Positions 1-7,908 of a stretch of DNA of 16,786 bases are shown here, piece by piece. Numbering within the stretch: position 1 is the first letter of the stretch; every line of letters begins with the position of its first letter. Source of the stretch: Leptolinea sp964397625 (GTDB taxonomy: Bacteria; Chloroflexota; Anaerolineae; Anaerolineales; Anaerolineaceae); NCBI GenBank assembly GCA_964397625.1, contig CAYNJT010000067.1, positions 1 through 16,786 on the forward strand, given 5' to 3'. The position numbers and the translations under genes are program-made. A model generated the notes under the pieces. That model worked only from the letters and a program-made list of their open reading frames with translations. It did no database searches and had not been told where the DNA came from.

Positions 1-77
1 GTGGAAGCGAAAGAATCACATCTCCTCATTTGGCTGAAGCACTCCAATACAGACCTCGTTTAATGGATAATGGATAA
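1..77 (+). CDS. C-terminal end of a ComM/YifB-family Mg-chelatase-like AAA+ ATPase (partial)
   Basis: Only the last 24 codons are present, read in the frame that starts at base 3 and ends with TAA at 75-77. The residues include SERITSPHLAEALQYRPR. A tail of the form 'I-x-x-x-HLAEALQYRP' is the characteristic end of the YifB/ComM family, ATPases related to magnesium chelatase. In naturally competent bacteria ComM is a helicase that extends branch migration during transformation. The gene runs in from the left edge, so its ATPase motifs cannot be checked. The last codons and the stop lie in a tandem 7-bp duplication (TGGATAA twice, 64-77). Family assignment rests on this short tail alone. Confidence 0.6.
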   Translation, partial: GSERITSPHLAEALQYRPRLMDNG

Positions 78-136
78 TACTGCGGAATTCTTTCCCTGCC
101 ATCCCTTTGACTTTTATAAAAATAGTTCTATCAAAT

Positions 137-165
137 TTGTTTCATTCACGTTTTTTCATCATAAT
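137..165 (+). promoter_or_regulatory. Candidate sigma-70-type promoter for the GT-C glycosyltransferase gene
   Basis: A -35-like TTGTTT at 137-142 and a -10-like CATAAT at 160-165 are separated by 17 bp. The -10 matches consensus at five of six positions and the -35 at three of six. The predicted start near base 172 would give a leader of about 48 nt before the ATG at 220. The area is AT-rich, so chance matches are likely. Confidence 0.3.
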
Positions 166-219
166 TTAGTTACATATTTCGGTTTAAGATTAGAAACATT
201 AAAAACTAGTTCGAAAGCC

Positions 220-1764
220 ATGAAAACCTTTCACCAAAAATTTCCGTTTATCGCGTTTTTCATTTTATTAATCCCTCTGACTCTTCTTTTCCTGGTAGAA
301 GCGTATTTCTCCCTCTCCTGGCGGATGGTACATGACAGCCCCCTACTGTATTACATGGGATATCTTGTATCACAATTCGGAGCTGTCCCTTATCGCGATT
401 TCTTTGATATGAATATGCCAGGCGCTCACTGGATCAACGCGCTATTGGGTTCAATTTTTGGATTTTCAGATGCCGGATTTCAACGCGCCAACTTGATAAT
501 TCTACTGGGAACCATGGGCCTCATTTTTCTCTGGCTGCGAACTTTTAGTATTTGGTCTGGCTTGACAGGTTCCATTCTTTTTGGCGTATTTTTCTTTCAA
601 TATGGCCCGGTAATGAGTATGCAGCGTGAATTTCTCATTTTGCCGTTTGTACTCCTTGCCATGATCGCATTTCCATATTCAAATTCGAATAGTAAATACC
701 TCCGATATCTGATAACCGGATTCTTTACAGGGATCTCTTTGTTAATCAAACCACAAGGTGTTCTCTTTTTACCTTTATTAATAACAATAGCGTTTATAAA
801 TTCAAAGAAAAATCAAACGATTAAACAATCCTTGATCAAATCCATAAGCATAATTTGCCTGGGTTTTATACTACCTATCATTGCAACAATATTGTATTTT
901 ATTTACAACCAGGCTTTGAATTCATTTTTTGATGTTGCATTTTTATATTGGCCTTTATATAGTCAAATCAATTCCCATATGGAAATTGCATCAGGGCTTG
1001 AAGAATTCAGATCTCATATTGATGGACTTTACTCAATTGGAACCAAAGTTCTCCTGTTTGCCCCGGGATTAGTTGGACTAATTGCACTTTATCAAAACAG
1101 AAATTTATCAATTCGAGAACAGAGAAAAACCAATCTCATGGCTGGCGGCGCCTTCGTGAGTTTGATCGGAGTGATTTTTGCCAATAAGTATTGGGAATAC
1201 CATTGGCTGCCCATGTTCATGTTTCTCATTCTGCTTGCTGCCGCGGGTCTTTCCAATATCCCAATGTCTGCCAAACCACACATAGTGTGGTCGTCCATCG
1301 GTAGTATCTTTCTGGTTGTGGCTTTCGTATTTCGTCCTCCAAATGACTTTTGGAATCAGCTTCAAACTGGAACTGTCACTATTCCCCAGGGAGGGCGAGT
1401 TGATGAAGTAGCAAATTACTTGACCATAAATTTGGAACCGGGAGAAAAAGTCCAACCGTTGGATTGGGCTAAAGGAGCAGTCCATTCCATGTTCCTGGCA
1501 AAGTCAAAACCGGCGACTCGCTATTTATATGATTTTTATTTCTACCATCACGTTTCCAATCCAGAAATCCAATTTATCCGCAAGGATTTAATCAATCAAC
1601 TGGTAATCTCCAGGCCCAAAGTCATCATTCAATACTACGATGGTCGTCCCTGGGTTGGCGGAAAAGACACAACACGGGAATTTCCAGAATTACAGCAATT
1701 TCTGACAGATAATTATTATGTGGATAAAGACAAAAATGGATATCGCCTTTGGATGCGGAAATAG
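220..1764 (+). CDS. Polytopic GT-C fold glycosyltransferase (family 39 / ArnT-like)
   Basis: The product is a 514-residue integral membrane protein, probably a lipid-phosphate-sugar-dependent glycosyltransferase acting on the outer face of the membrane. After a first hydrophobic helix (about residues 8-25) comes an extracytoplasmic loop with VPYRDFFDMNMPG. This resembles the 'YRDFFD...P' acidic loop of GT-C enzymes such as PMT/ArnT, in which the Asp takes part in catalysis. Many further hydrophobic segments follow to about residue 405, then a soluble C-terminal domain of roughly 110 residues. The open frame extends upstream to base 70, but that stretch overlaps the ComM stop and has no hydrophobic or conserved character, so I place the start at ATG 220. 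No clear ribosome-binding site is visible there. Donor and acceptor are unknown. The neighbouring adaptor and exporter genes suggest envelope work but do not identify a substrate. Confidence 0.7.
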   Translation: MKTFHQKFPFIAFFILLIPLTLLFLVEAYFSLSWRMVHDSPLLYYMGYLVSQFGAVPYRDFFDMNMPGAHWINALLGSIFGFSDAGFQRANLIILLGTMGLIFLWLRTFSIWSGLTGSILFGVFFFQYGPVMSMQREFLILPFVLLAMIAFPYSNSNSKYLRYLITGFFTGISLLIKPQGVLFLPLLITIAFINSKKNQTIKQSLIKSISIICLGFILPIIATILYFIYNQALNSFFDVAFLYWPLYSQINSHMEIASGLEEFRSHIDGLYSIGTKVLLFAPGLVGLIALYQNRNLSIREQRKTNLMAGGAFVSLIGVIFANKYWEYHWLPMFMFLILLAAAGLSNIPMSAKPHIVWSSIGSIFLVVAFVFRPPNDFWNQLQTGTVTIPQGGRVDEVANYLTINLEPGEKVQPLDWAKGAVHSMFLAKSKPATRYLYDFYFYHHVSNPEIQFIRKDLINQLVISRPKVIIQYYDGRPWVGGKDTTREFPELQQFLTDNYYVDKDKNGYRLWMRK

Positions 1765-1815
1765 TTCCTGGCGTTCAAATTGCATAACCTTGAACCGGAT
1801 TTACCCTTCACCTCT

Positions 1816-1821
1816 TATAAT
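1816..1821 (+). promoter_or_regulatory. Candidate -10 element upstream of the HlyD-like adaptor gene
   Basis: A perfect TATAAT lies 30 bp before the ATG at 1852. The best -35-like hexamer, TTGAAC at 1790-1795, is 20 bp away, which is longer than usual. The 87-bp gap after the glycosyltransferase gene leaves room for a separate promoter. The start is well supported by a purine-rich AGGAAAAAAAG just before the ATG. Confidence 0.3.
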
Positions 1822-1851
1822 CAGTATAAATAATAAAAACAGGAAAAAAAG

Positions 1852-3051
1852 ATGAAACCGGGAAAAATTTTGCCATTTATTGTTCTTATCGTCTTAACTA
1901 TGGCACTGGTGTCTTGCCAACCAAAAGATAAATCTTCTCAACCCACCCTGACAACCAATCCATCTGGAGAAAAAACTCCTGAGGTTACATCTTCCCGCCT
2001 AATCTTTGAAGGTGAAGCTGTCCCTGTTGAAAATGTTACTTTGTCTTTTCCAATCGCCGGAGTTATAGACGAAGTGTTTGTTAATGAAGGGGAAACAGTT
2101 AAGATTGGTGATCTAATAGCGCGACTAAAAGGTGTGGAAAAACAGAAGGCTGCCATTGCAGCTGCTCAATCGGAACGCACAGCGGCACAACAGGCGTTGG
2201 ATGACCTTAACGAAAATGCGAATGTAATTCGCTCGCAGGCGCAATTGAAATTAGCCCAGGCGAAAAAAGATCTGGATAAAGCCGCGGAAAACAGAAACTA
2301 TAAAAATTACAAAAAAGCCGATCAATGGTTGATTGATCAATCACAGGCTGATTACATTCTTGCATTAAATGACTTCAACAATGCCAAGATGGTCTGGGAA
2401 CGATGGCAGGATAAGGATGAGACTGATCCCAATCGTGCCTTCGCGTTGCAGAATTTTGCCGCCGCCCGAAAAAAGATTGAACAGGCGGAGGCCAGATTTA
2501 ATTATCTTAAAGGTTCCCCGGAAGAAGTCGATGTACAAATTTCTGAAGGTGAGCTTGTAGTCGCCAAAGCGAATTATGAAAAGGCGCTGAAAGATTGGGA
2601 GATGGTTAAGAATGGACCCAACCCCAAAGATCTGGTACTGGCCCAGGAACGATTGGATAATGCCAATGCCCAGCTTGAGGCTGCCCAGGCAGGCTTGAAA
2701 GACCTTGACTTGAAAGCAACCATTTCGGGAACGGTTGTGTCTTCGAACTTAAAACCCGGGCAAATTTCTACAGTGGGTTCGACATCTGTAATCCTTGCTG
2801 ACTTAAGCCAATTTAATGTGGAAAGCAATGACCTGACGGAATTAGATATTTCCAGAATCTCCGAAGGGCAGGAAGTTACGGTCACGTTCGATGGCGTTCC
2901 CGGATTGGAAATTCCCGGCACGGTGAAACGCATAAAACCGCTGGGAGAGGATAATCAGGGCGATATCACCTATACAGTTATCATCTCTCTGGAAAAACAG
3001 GATCCCCGCATCAAATGGCGTATGACCGCTTCCATTAAATTAGCTCAATAA
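1852..3051 (+). CDS. HlyD/MacA-like membrane-fusion (periplasmic adaptor) lipoprotein
   Basis: This 399-residue protein is the extracytoplasmic adaptor of a tripartite or YknX-type exporter. A short basic N-terminus and hydrophobic helix end in LVSC with Cys22, a convincing lipobox, so the mature protein should be lipid-anchored. Residues about 50-95 form the first half of a biotinyl-lipoyl-like domain (AGVIDEVFVNEGETVKIGD). Residues about 95-285 are an Ala/Glu/Lys/Gln-rich alpha-helical hairpin. The second lipoyl half (about 286-315, with ISGTVVSSNLKPGQ) and a beta-barrel domain follow. An AGGA ribosome-binding site precedes the ATG. The gene faces the ABC ATPase and permease genes across a shared terminator, and they are the obvious partners although not co-transcribed. 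In a single-membrane cell no TolC-like channel would be needed, as in Bacillus YknX. The substrate is unknown. Confidence 0.85.
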   Translation: MKPGKILPFIVLIVLTMALVSCQPKDKSSQPTLTTNPSGEKTPEVTSSRLIFEGEAVPVENVTLSFPIAGVIDEVFVNEGETVKIGDLIARLKGVEKQKAAIAAAQSERTAAQQALDDLNENANVIRSQAQLKLAQAKKDLDKAAENRNYKNYKKADQWLIDQSQADYILALNDFNNAKMVWERWQDKDETDPNRAFALQNFAAARKKIEQAEARFNYLKGSPEEVDVQISEGELVVAKANYEKALKDWEMVKNGPNPKDLVLAQERLDNANAQLEAAQAGLKDLDLKATISGTVVSSNLKPGQISTVGSTSVILADLSQFNVESNDLTELDISRISEGQEVTVTFDGVPGLEIPGTVKRIKPLGEDNQGDITYTVIISLEKQDPRIKWRMTASIKLAQ

Positions 3052-3073
3052 TCTCTTACATATAACAGAAAAG

Positions 3074-3110
3074 AAAGAGAGGACATCCGATATTCCGATG
3101 TCCTCTCTTT
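3074..3110. terminator. Bidirectional intrinsic terminator between convergent genes
   Basis: A perfect 14-bp stem (AAAGAGAGGACATC at 3074-3087 and its complement at 3097-3110) encloses a 9-nt loop. The stem ends in T-rich sequence on the plus strand (CTCTTTTATTATC) and on the minus strand (CTCTTTCTTTTCTG). It lies between the stop of the adaptor gene (3051) and the stop of the ABC ATPase gene (3126), so it can end transcription from both sides. Confidence 0.88.
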
Positions 3111-3125
3111 TATTATCAATACGTC

Positions 3126-3845
3126 CTAACCACAGTTAATCAGATTATCAATCTCATTCCGATCTTCAATGATTGAACTGATTTTGCCATCAGATATCTG
3201 TATGATTCTATCGACAAATGCGCACATACGCAGATCATGGGTAACCATTATGCCGGCTTTCTTTTGTTCATGAATGAGGTCGGCGTATAAACGCGTTACC
3301 TGGAAAGCCCGCTCAGTATCAAGGCTGGCAGTTGGTTCATCAGCAAGTACCACGCTTGGGTTATGTATTAACGAGCGCGCGATCGAAACACGCTGCTTTT
3401 GGCCGCCGGACAATTGATTGGGTAGATTGTTTCTGCGCTCAAATAAGCCCAGTCGTTCCAATAATTCATCCACTTTCTTCCCGGTTTCAGCCGTGTATTG
3501 CTTATTTAAACGCATCATCAGTTCAACGTTTTCTTTTACAGTAAGGTAAGGCACAAGATTGTTGGACTGGAATGTAAATCCAATTCGTTCCCGGCGAAAC
3601 TTGACCCGTTTTTCTTCTGACATGGTTCCAAGGTCGGTTTGATCAATCAGTACCTGGCCTTTGGAGGGGATTAGCAGTGCGGCCAACATTGCCAGCATGG
3701 TGGTCTTCCCCGATCCGCTTGGGCCTACCAGACCGATAAATTCGCCGGCATGGATTTGGAAAGATGCCCTATCCACGGCAATGACTTCTGCCGAACCGCT
3801 CTTGTATATTTTGCTTACTTCTCTGGTTTCCAAAACAACTGTCAT
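3126..3845 (-). CDS. ABC transporter ATP-binding protein, MacB/LolD/YknY type
   Basis: This 239-residue ATPase powers an exporter with the FtsX-type permease encoded just upstream. All nucleotide-binding motifs are present: Walker A GPSGSGKTT (about 41-49), Q-loop Gln93 in FTFQSNN, signature LSGGQ (145-149), Walker B VVLADEP (about 165-171) and switch His203 in VTHD. The LolD/MacB group is suggested by the SGSGKTT-M-L start, the 'E-x-V-K-F-R' segment and the short length. I chose ATG 3845 over a TTG nine codons upstream. A GAGG ribosome-binding site sits 8 nt before that ATG and overlaps the permease stop codon, which points to translational coupling. The exported substrate is unknown. Confidence 0.92.
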   Translation of the reverse strand: MTVVLETREVSKIYKSGSAEVIAVDRASFQIHAGEFIGLVGPSGSGKTTMLAMLAALLIPSKGQVLIDQTDLGTMSEEKRVKFRRERIGFTFQSNNLVPYLTVKENVELMMRLNKQYTAETGKKVDELLERLGLFERRNNLPNQLSGGQKQRVSIARSLIHNPSVVLADEPTASLDTERAFQVTRLYADLIHEQKKAGIMVTHDLRMCAFVDRIIQISDGKISSIIEDRNEIDNLINCG

Positions 3846-3855
3846 GTCAAATACC

Positions 3856-5007
3856 TCAAGAAGACAAACCAAGGGCGATCAATGGTTCCACCTGTATGGC
3901 CACCCGTACAGATACCAACCCGCCGAGCGGACCGATCGCCAATAGAGCAAGAATGGCAATTAATACAGAGCTGCCATTGAAAATTATAGGGATGCCGGCG
4001 GGTAAAGCGATGGATAATAGCAATGTGATCGCGCTACCGAGCATGACCCCGAACGTTGTGACAATGACAATTTGCGAAATTACCGATATGGCAATAGTCC
4101 AATTCGAAGAACCAATTGCTTTCAGCACTCCAATTAATGGGACTTTTTGCAACAATTGAATCTGGAAAAATCCACCAATAACCAGAACACCAATAAACAG
4201 GGTAAAAAACTGTTGTGTGTTCAAGGTATTCTGTTGCACCTTGTACCCTGGAACCGCATCAATGGTTGTTTTTTTATCGATAACCTCAATGCCTTCCACC
4301 TGGTTTTGGATTCTTTGCGCCGCAGCTTCAATCTCAGCTGGATTCTTCAATTTAACAGCAAGAATATTGGAAGTTAATTCACTTGGAATATTTGAGCGTA
4401 AAGCCTGGGGTCGAATTTGATCCCAGGTTTTAAAAGGTATAAATAGAGTTGGTGCATATTGATATTGCTGCCCATCTGTCTGACCAACAACTTTCAGGTT
4501 AAAAAATTTTTCTTTGGTGCCCTGAATCGTCTTGATTTTAATTTCATCACCAATTTGAACGTTATATCGAGAGAATAGACGTTCATCCATAACTGCTTCA
4601 TTACCTTTTAATGTATTTATTGTCCGGCCCGCAATAACAGGCGGCATACCCGGACTGTCAGGTTCAATACCAAGTAATGAAACATTAACCGATGGTTTAT
4701 CAGGCTGAATGAGACCGCCTGTAGCAAATCCAATCGCACCTACATCAAGCACCCCTTCAACCCTGCGAATATCATTGATTTTTGATCGTCCAATCCTACT
4801 CGTGGCGATAAGCGTATCAACATCCTTCTGGAAAACAAAGAGATCTGCATTCACCTTGCTTAAATATTCCCGATTGGATAAAGCCAACCCTTCCGCGAGA
4901 GCGGCTATGAAGAGAACCAGTGTGGTGATCAATGCGATCACCAGACTTACAAGAAAGAACCGTCCACGATTTCGCCAGACTTCTTTAAAAGCAAGATAGA
5001 GGCCCAT
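3856..5007 (-). CDS. ABC transporter permease, FtsX/MacB/DevC type
   Basis: This 383-residue membrane protein has the layout of the MacB-PCD/FtsX class. One N-terminal membrane helix (about 16-40) is followed by a large extracytoplasmic domain (about 45-265). Three helices then fill the C-terminal 115 residues. Members of this class usually transmit ATP-driven motion to an adaptor rather than move a substrate through their own pore. The reading frame is open to 5160, but the ATG at 5007 has a strong GGGGAGG ribosome-binding site a few bases upstream. The extra 51 residues would run into the divergent DUF218 gene. The gene ends 10 bp before the ATPase start and forms an operon with it. The HlyD-like lipoprotein gene beyond the terminator is the likely third component. 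Confidence 0.88.
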   Translation of the reverse strand: MGLYLAFKEVWRNRGRFFLVSLVIALITTLVLFIAALAEGLALSNREYLSKVNADLFVFQKDVDTLIATSRIGRSKINDIRRVEGVLDVGAIGFATGGLIQPDKPSVNVSLLGIEPDSPGMPPVIAGRTINTLKGNEAVMDERLFSRYNVQIGDEIKIKTIQGTKEKFFNLKVVGQTDGQQYQYAPTLFIPFKTWDQIRPQALRSNIPSELTSNILAVKLKNPAEIEAAAQRIQNQVEGIEVIDKKTTIDAVPGYKVQQNTLNTQQFFTLFIGVLVIGGFFQIQLLQKVPLIGVLKAIGSSNWTIAISVISQIVIVTTFGVMLGSAITLLLSIALPAGIPIIFNGSSVLIAILALLAIGPLGGLVSVRVAIQVEPLIALGLSS

Positions 5008-5025
5008 ATTTCCTCCCCTTTTCAG

Positions 5026-5053
5026 GGATAATAGTAACGTTATCCGAATTATA
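5026..5053 (-). promoter_or_regulatory. Candidate promoter and overlapping palindrome for the permease-ATPase operon
   Basis: On the minus strand a perfect TATAAT (plus positions 5048-5053) lies about 41 bp upstream of the permease ATG, with only a poor -35 (TTAGAA, 17 bp upstream). Just downstream of the predicted transcription start is an inverted repeat, GGATAA (5026-5031) with TTATCC (5040-5045), spaced by 8 bp. It could be a repressor site. GGATAA-like words recur at 5089-5094 and, inverted, at about 5104-5110 on the side of the divergent gene. Confidence 0.35.
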
Positions 5054-5127
5054 CTTTTATCAATGATAGTTCTAATGAAGCTTGTACAGGATAACAGATC
5101 GAGATAATCCAAGGTAAAAAAACACGT

Positions 5128-5820
5128 ATGCAGCCAAAGTTGAATCCAGAAATTATCCAATCTGCCAGATGCTTATGGGATTATTTAAGAATTGGGATGC
5201 CGTTGAAACCCGCTGACGGAATCTTGATTTTTTGCAGCAATGACCTTCGTGTCGCGGAATACGCTGCCGACCTGTACCACCGTGATATCGCAAAATGGAT
5301 ATGCCCATCGGGAGGGGTTGGCCGGTTAACGTATGACCTGTACCATAAACCGGAAGCGGAAGCTTTTGCGGATGTATTGATAAAGGCCGGAGTGCCATCC
5401 GCGAATATTTATATTGAAAATCGCTCGACCAATACGGCTGAGAACATTTTTTTCAGCCGCGCAATTCTCACAGCAAACCGGGTTACATATAAGAACTTGA
5501 TTATTCTTCAAAAGCCGTACATGGAACGCCGGACTATGGCAGCCGTGACCAAATATTGGCCTGATCTGGATTTTTGTGTTTCCTCTCCTGATATCTCTTT
5601 TGATGAATATCCTTTTGAAGGATTTTCCATGATTGATCTGATTCAAGTAATGGTTGGAGATTTTCATCGCATCATTGTTTACGCGGAGCGTGGATGGCAG
5701 GCCTCTCAACCAATACCCGCGCAAGTGATGGATGCTTTCAATACATTGGTGAGGTTCGGGTTTATTTCACAATTGGCAGATCCAGCCGCTCAACCTTCCA
5801 TCCCATCCGAAACGTCATAA
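5128..5820 (+). CDS. DUF218 / YdcF-like family protein
   Basis: This soluble 230-residue protein belongs to the DUF218 (YdcF/SanA-like) family. Diagnostic segments are the opening strand GILIFCSNDLRVAEYAADLY, the glycine loop CPSGGVGR, and the acidic 'ADVLIKAGVP...IYIENRSTNTAENI' region, where family members conserve 'E-x-x-S-x-N-T-x-E-N'. The later ILQKPYMERR segment corresponds to the family's 'V-T-x-P-Y-H-x-x-R' region. E. coli YdcF has been reported to bind S-adenosylmethionine, while SanA-type members influence the cell envelope, so the biochemical role here is uncertain. There is no signal peptide or membrane helix. The gene is divergent from the permease gene, and 62 bp separate its stop from the carboxypeptidase gene, which it may be co-transcribed with. 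Only a weak AAGG stands upstream of the ATG. Confidence 0.8.
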   Translation: MQPKLNPEIIQSARCLWDYLRIGMPLKPADGILIFCSNDLRVAEYAADLYHRDIAKWICPSGGVGRLTYDLYHKPEAEAFADVLIKAGVPSANIYIENRSTNTAENIFFSRAILTANRVTYKNLIILQKPYMERRTMAAVTKYWPDLDFCVSSPDISFDEYPFEGFSMIDLIQVMVGDFHRIIVYAERGWQASQPIPAQVMDAFNTLVRFGFISQLADPAAQPSIPSETS

Positions 5821-5882
5821 AATCCTCTGGCCTTTTTCTTGCAACCGTTACTGAAAAATCCAATTCAAGTGGCGGTTGGACT

Positions 5883-7877
5883 ATGGCAGACATGACTTCA
5901 GAAATAACCGAATTATTGGCCCAGGCTATGCGGGCTATTCAATATGGGCATAAACAGGCAGCGGCTGCCTACCTGAACCGTATTCTCGAAATTGATCCTG
6001 ATAATATGGATGCCTGGCGTTGGCTGGCTGAATGTATGCCCAATCAATCCAAACGTGATTACTGCCTGGAACGAGCTGGGTTATCTTCAGCATCCTTCCA
6101 ATCCAGGCAAACCGCTTATCAAAGAACATCGAATATGAGTACCGCTAACTCGTTATTCGATGATTTGGACGAAACAACAGATAACACTCTGGCTTCAAAA
6201 CACGCGCAACGTGCTGTTCAACGTGGTTTGAAACGGGCTGAATTACCGCCTCATTACCATACAGCTCTGTCGATCGATCTTGATTATCCTAAAACACGGG
6301 AAAATAACCGATCCTCCCAGAATAACCCCCGGCAATCTCAAAATCAACCAGCAATGGTGGCCCGCCGTCCAGTGAAAAAACCTCGAAAGGGTATCAGTTT
6401 CAAAGGTCTGGTTAAAAGCGCCATGGTGATTGCCATTTTTGCCATGGCCGGGTATATCCTTTTTTCAACCGGAATCACCACCGGTGAACGCGTGTGGAGA
6501 TGGATCACTCTTCAGATTGAGAATAATCTGGGCGACTTACCGTTTCTTGGAGAGAACACAGACTCAACCCCGGCTTCTCCCTTTAACCAACCGGCGGAGC
6601 AGCCATCCATACTGGCCACCTACTTCCCAACGCCAACAGCGGCACCCATTAGCGAATTGGATAAACCGACAGACAGCTCTGAAAGCGGGCAGGACGTTCG
6701 TGCTTCGGCAGAGATCCCTGTCGATGGGAATTCATCACCTGAAATCCCGGTTGAAACACCCGCTTCAGCACCTGCCCAGGCGAATTCGGCTGCAAATCCT
6801 CCGGAAAATCCGATATCGGATACAGAAATTATCGATGATTCTGCTGAGGGTTACACCGAGGGCGATGAACCAATCGACTCGAATAATGTCACATTTGACA
6901 TACCTTCACCCTCACAAACCACGGATACTTCTGCAGCCGTTCAACCTGTGCAGACAGTATCTGACACTAGCGCAGCCGAAGTTGCTATCCCTATCGCGAA
7001 TTCACCCGTGGTAGCGCAGCCAACCGGCTTTGTAGACGGCCCCCGGGTCATTGGCAAATCGGTTAAAGGGAATAATCTCGAAATCATGCAGTTTGGCAAT
7101 GGGCCGGTTGAACGTATGATGGTCGCGGGCGTGCATGGCGGAAATGAGTGGAATACCACCGCACTGGCCGATCAGTTGATTGAATATATTAAAAAGAATC
7201 CTCAGGTCATACCGGCTGATCGCACCCTTTACATCCTCCGCCTGATGAATCCTGACGGAGAAGCCCGCGGGCATAACCTTGACGGTCGCACAAACGAACG
7301 TGGTGTGGATTTAAATCGCAACTTTGACGCTTTCTGGGTGGTTGACTGGCCTCGCGATGGTTGTTGGAATTATCGCCCGATCAGTGCGGGATCATCTCCC
7401 TTCTCTGAACCGGAAACAATAGCGGTGCGTGATTTTATCCAGGCACATAATATCAGCGCGTTGGTCAACTACCATTCAGCCGCGTTGGGCTTGTTTGCCG
7501 GAGGGAGGCCGCCGGAAACAGAATCCGTTCGGTTGGCTAAATCCATTGCCGCAGTGACCAATTACGCCTACCCGCCTCAGGATACCGGTTGTAAATACAC
7601 CGGGCAGTTTACCGATTGGTTGGCAATGAATGGGATCGCCGCAGTTGACCTGGAACTTTCCAACCATACCGATACGGATTTCGCAGAAAACTTGAAGGTA
7701 TTGAGAGTTCTCATGCAATGGGAACCTTCCACAGGGACAAAGACTTTGACCGGTTTGATCAATTTGGCCCAGAGTATTCCTGAGGAACCTTCCACTCTGG
7801 ATCAGATCAAAAAATTCGGCGTTCAAACATTAAATAAACTGAACGGGATTGTCTTTGGTTATCAGGAAGACAAATAG
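5883..7877 (+). CDS. Membrane-anchored M14-family zinc carboxypeptidase with N-terminal TPR-like segment
   Basis: The protein has 664 residues from the chosen ATG 5883; the open frame reaches back to 5694 but there overlaps the DUF218 gene in another frame. Residues about 5-72 look like a TPR-type helical repeat (AYLNRILEIDPDNMDAWRWLAE). A polar stretch then ends in RRPVKKPRKG. A single membrane helix (about 179-198) follows, and the basic flank predicts the N-terminus inside and the C-terminus outside. Residues about 210-375 are a Pro/Ser/Thr/Glu-rich linker. The M14 domain (about 385-625) carries a plausible zinc site in VHGGNEW (His418, Glu422), substrate-binding VDLNRNF (476-481), the third zinc ligand in NYHSA (His531) and the catalytic Glu591 in DLELSNH. 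The HGGNE spacing differs from the classic HxxE but fits MpaA-like or succinylglutamate desuccinylase-like branches. Peptidoglycan peptides or other extracellular peptides are possible substrates. All key residues are present, so it is probably active. Confidence 0.82.
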   Translation: MADMTSEITELLAQAMRAIQYGHKQAAAAYLNRILEIDPDNMDAWRWLAECMPNQSKRDYCLERAGLSSASFQSRQTAYQRTSNMSTANSLFDDLDETTDNTLASKHAQRAVQRGLKRAELPPHYHTALSIDLDYPKTRENNRSSQNNPRQSQNQPAMVARRPVKKPRKGISFKGLVKSAMVIAIFAMAGYILFSTGITTGERVWRWITLQIENNLGDLPFLGENTDSTPASPFNQPAEQPSILATYFPTPTAAPISELDKPTDSSESGQDVRASAEIPVDGNSSPEIPVETPASAPAQANSAANPPENPISDTEIIDDSAEGYTEGDEPIDSNNVTFDIPSPSQTTDTSAAVQPVQTVSDTSAAEVAIPIANSPVVAQPTGFVDGPRVIGKSVKGNNLEIMQFGNGPVERMMVAGVHGGNEWNTTALADQLIEYIKKNPQVIPADRTLYILRLMNPDGEARGHNLDGRTNERGVDLNRNFDAFWVVDWPRDGCWNYRPISAGSSPFSEPETIAVRDFIQAHNISALVNYHSAALGLFAGGRPPETESVRLAKSIAAVTNYAYPPQDTGCKYTGQFTDWLAMNGIAAVDLELSNHTDTDFAENLKVLRVLMQWEPSTGTKTLTGLINLAQSIPEEPSTLDQIKKFGVQTLNKLNGIVFGYQEDK

Positions 7878-7908
7878 ACATACCCTGCCATAGAATGGGA
7901 GTGTTCGC

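Noticed and set aside
3846..3872. TTG at 3870-3872 as the start of the ABC ATPase
   Set aside because: It lies inside the end of the permease gene, whereas the ATG at 3845 has a GAGG ribosome-binding site at a normal distance and gives the usual N-terminus of the family.
5326..5724. A 132-codon minus-strand open frame antisense to the DUF218 gene
   Set aside because: The DUF218 product has clear family motifs on the plus strand, and the antisense translation shows no motif or sensible composition.
6430..7014. A 194-codon open frame on the plus strand in another frame inside the carboxypeptidase gene
   Set aside because: It covers the membrane span and the Pro/Ser/Thr-rich linker of the M14 protein, whose composition keeps the alternative frame open. 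Its translation is rich in Arg, Pro and Leu with no recognisable domain and it has no convincing ribosome-binding site.
6541..7020. Pro/Ser/Thr/Glu-rich stretch as a DNA repeat array
   Set aside because: The amino-acid composition is biased but there is no periodic nucleotide unit. It is best read as a flexible extracellular linker.
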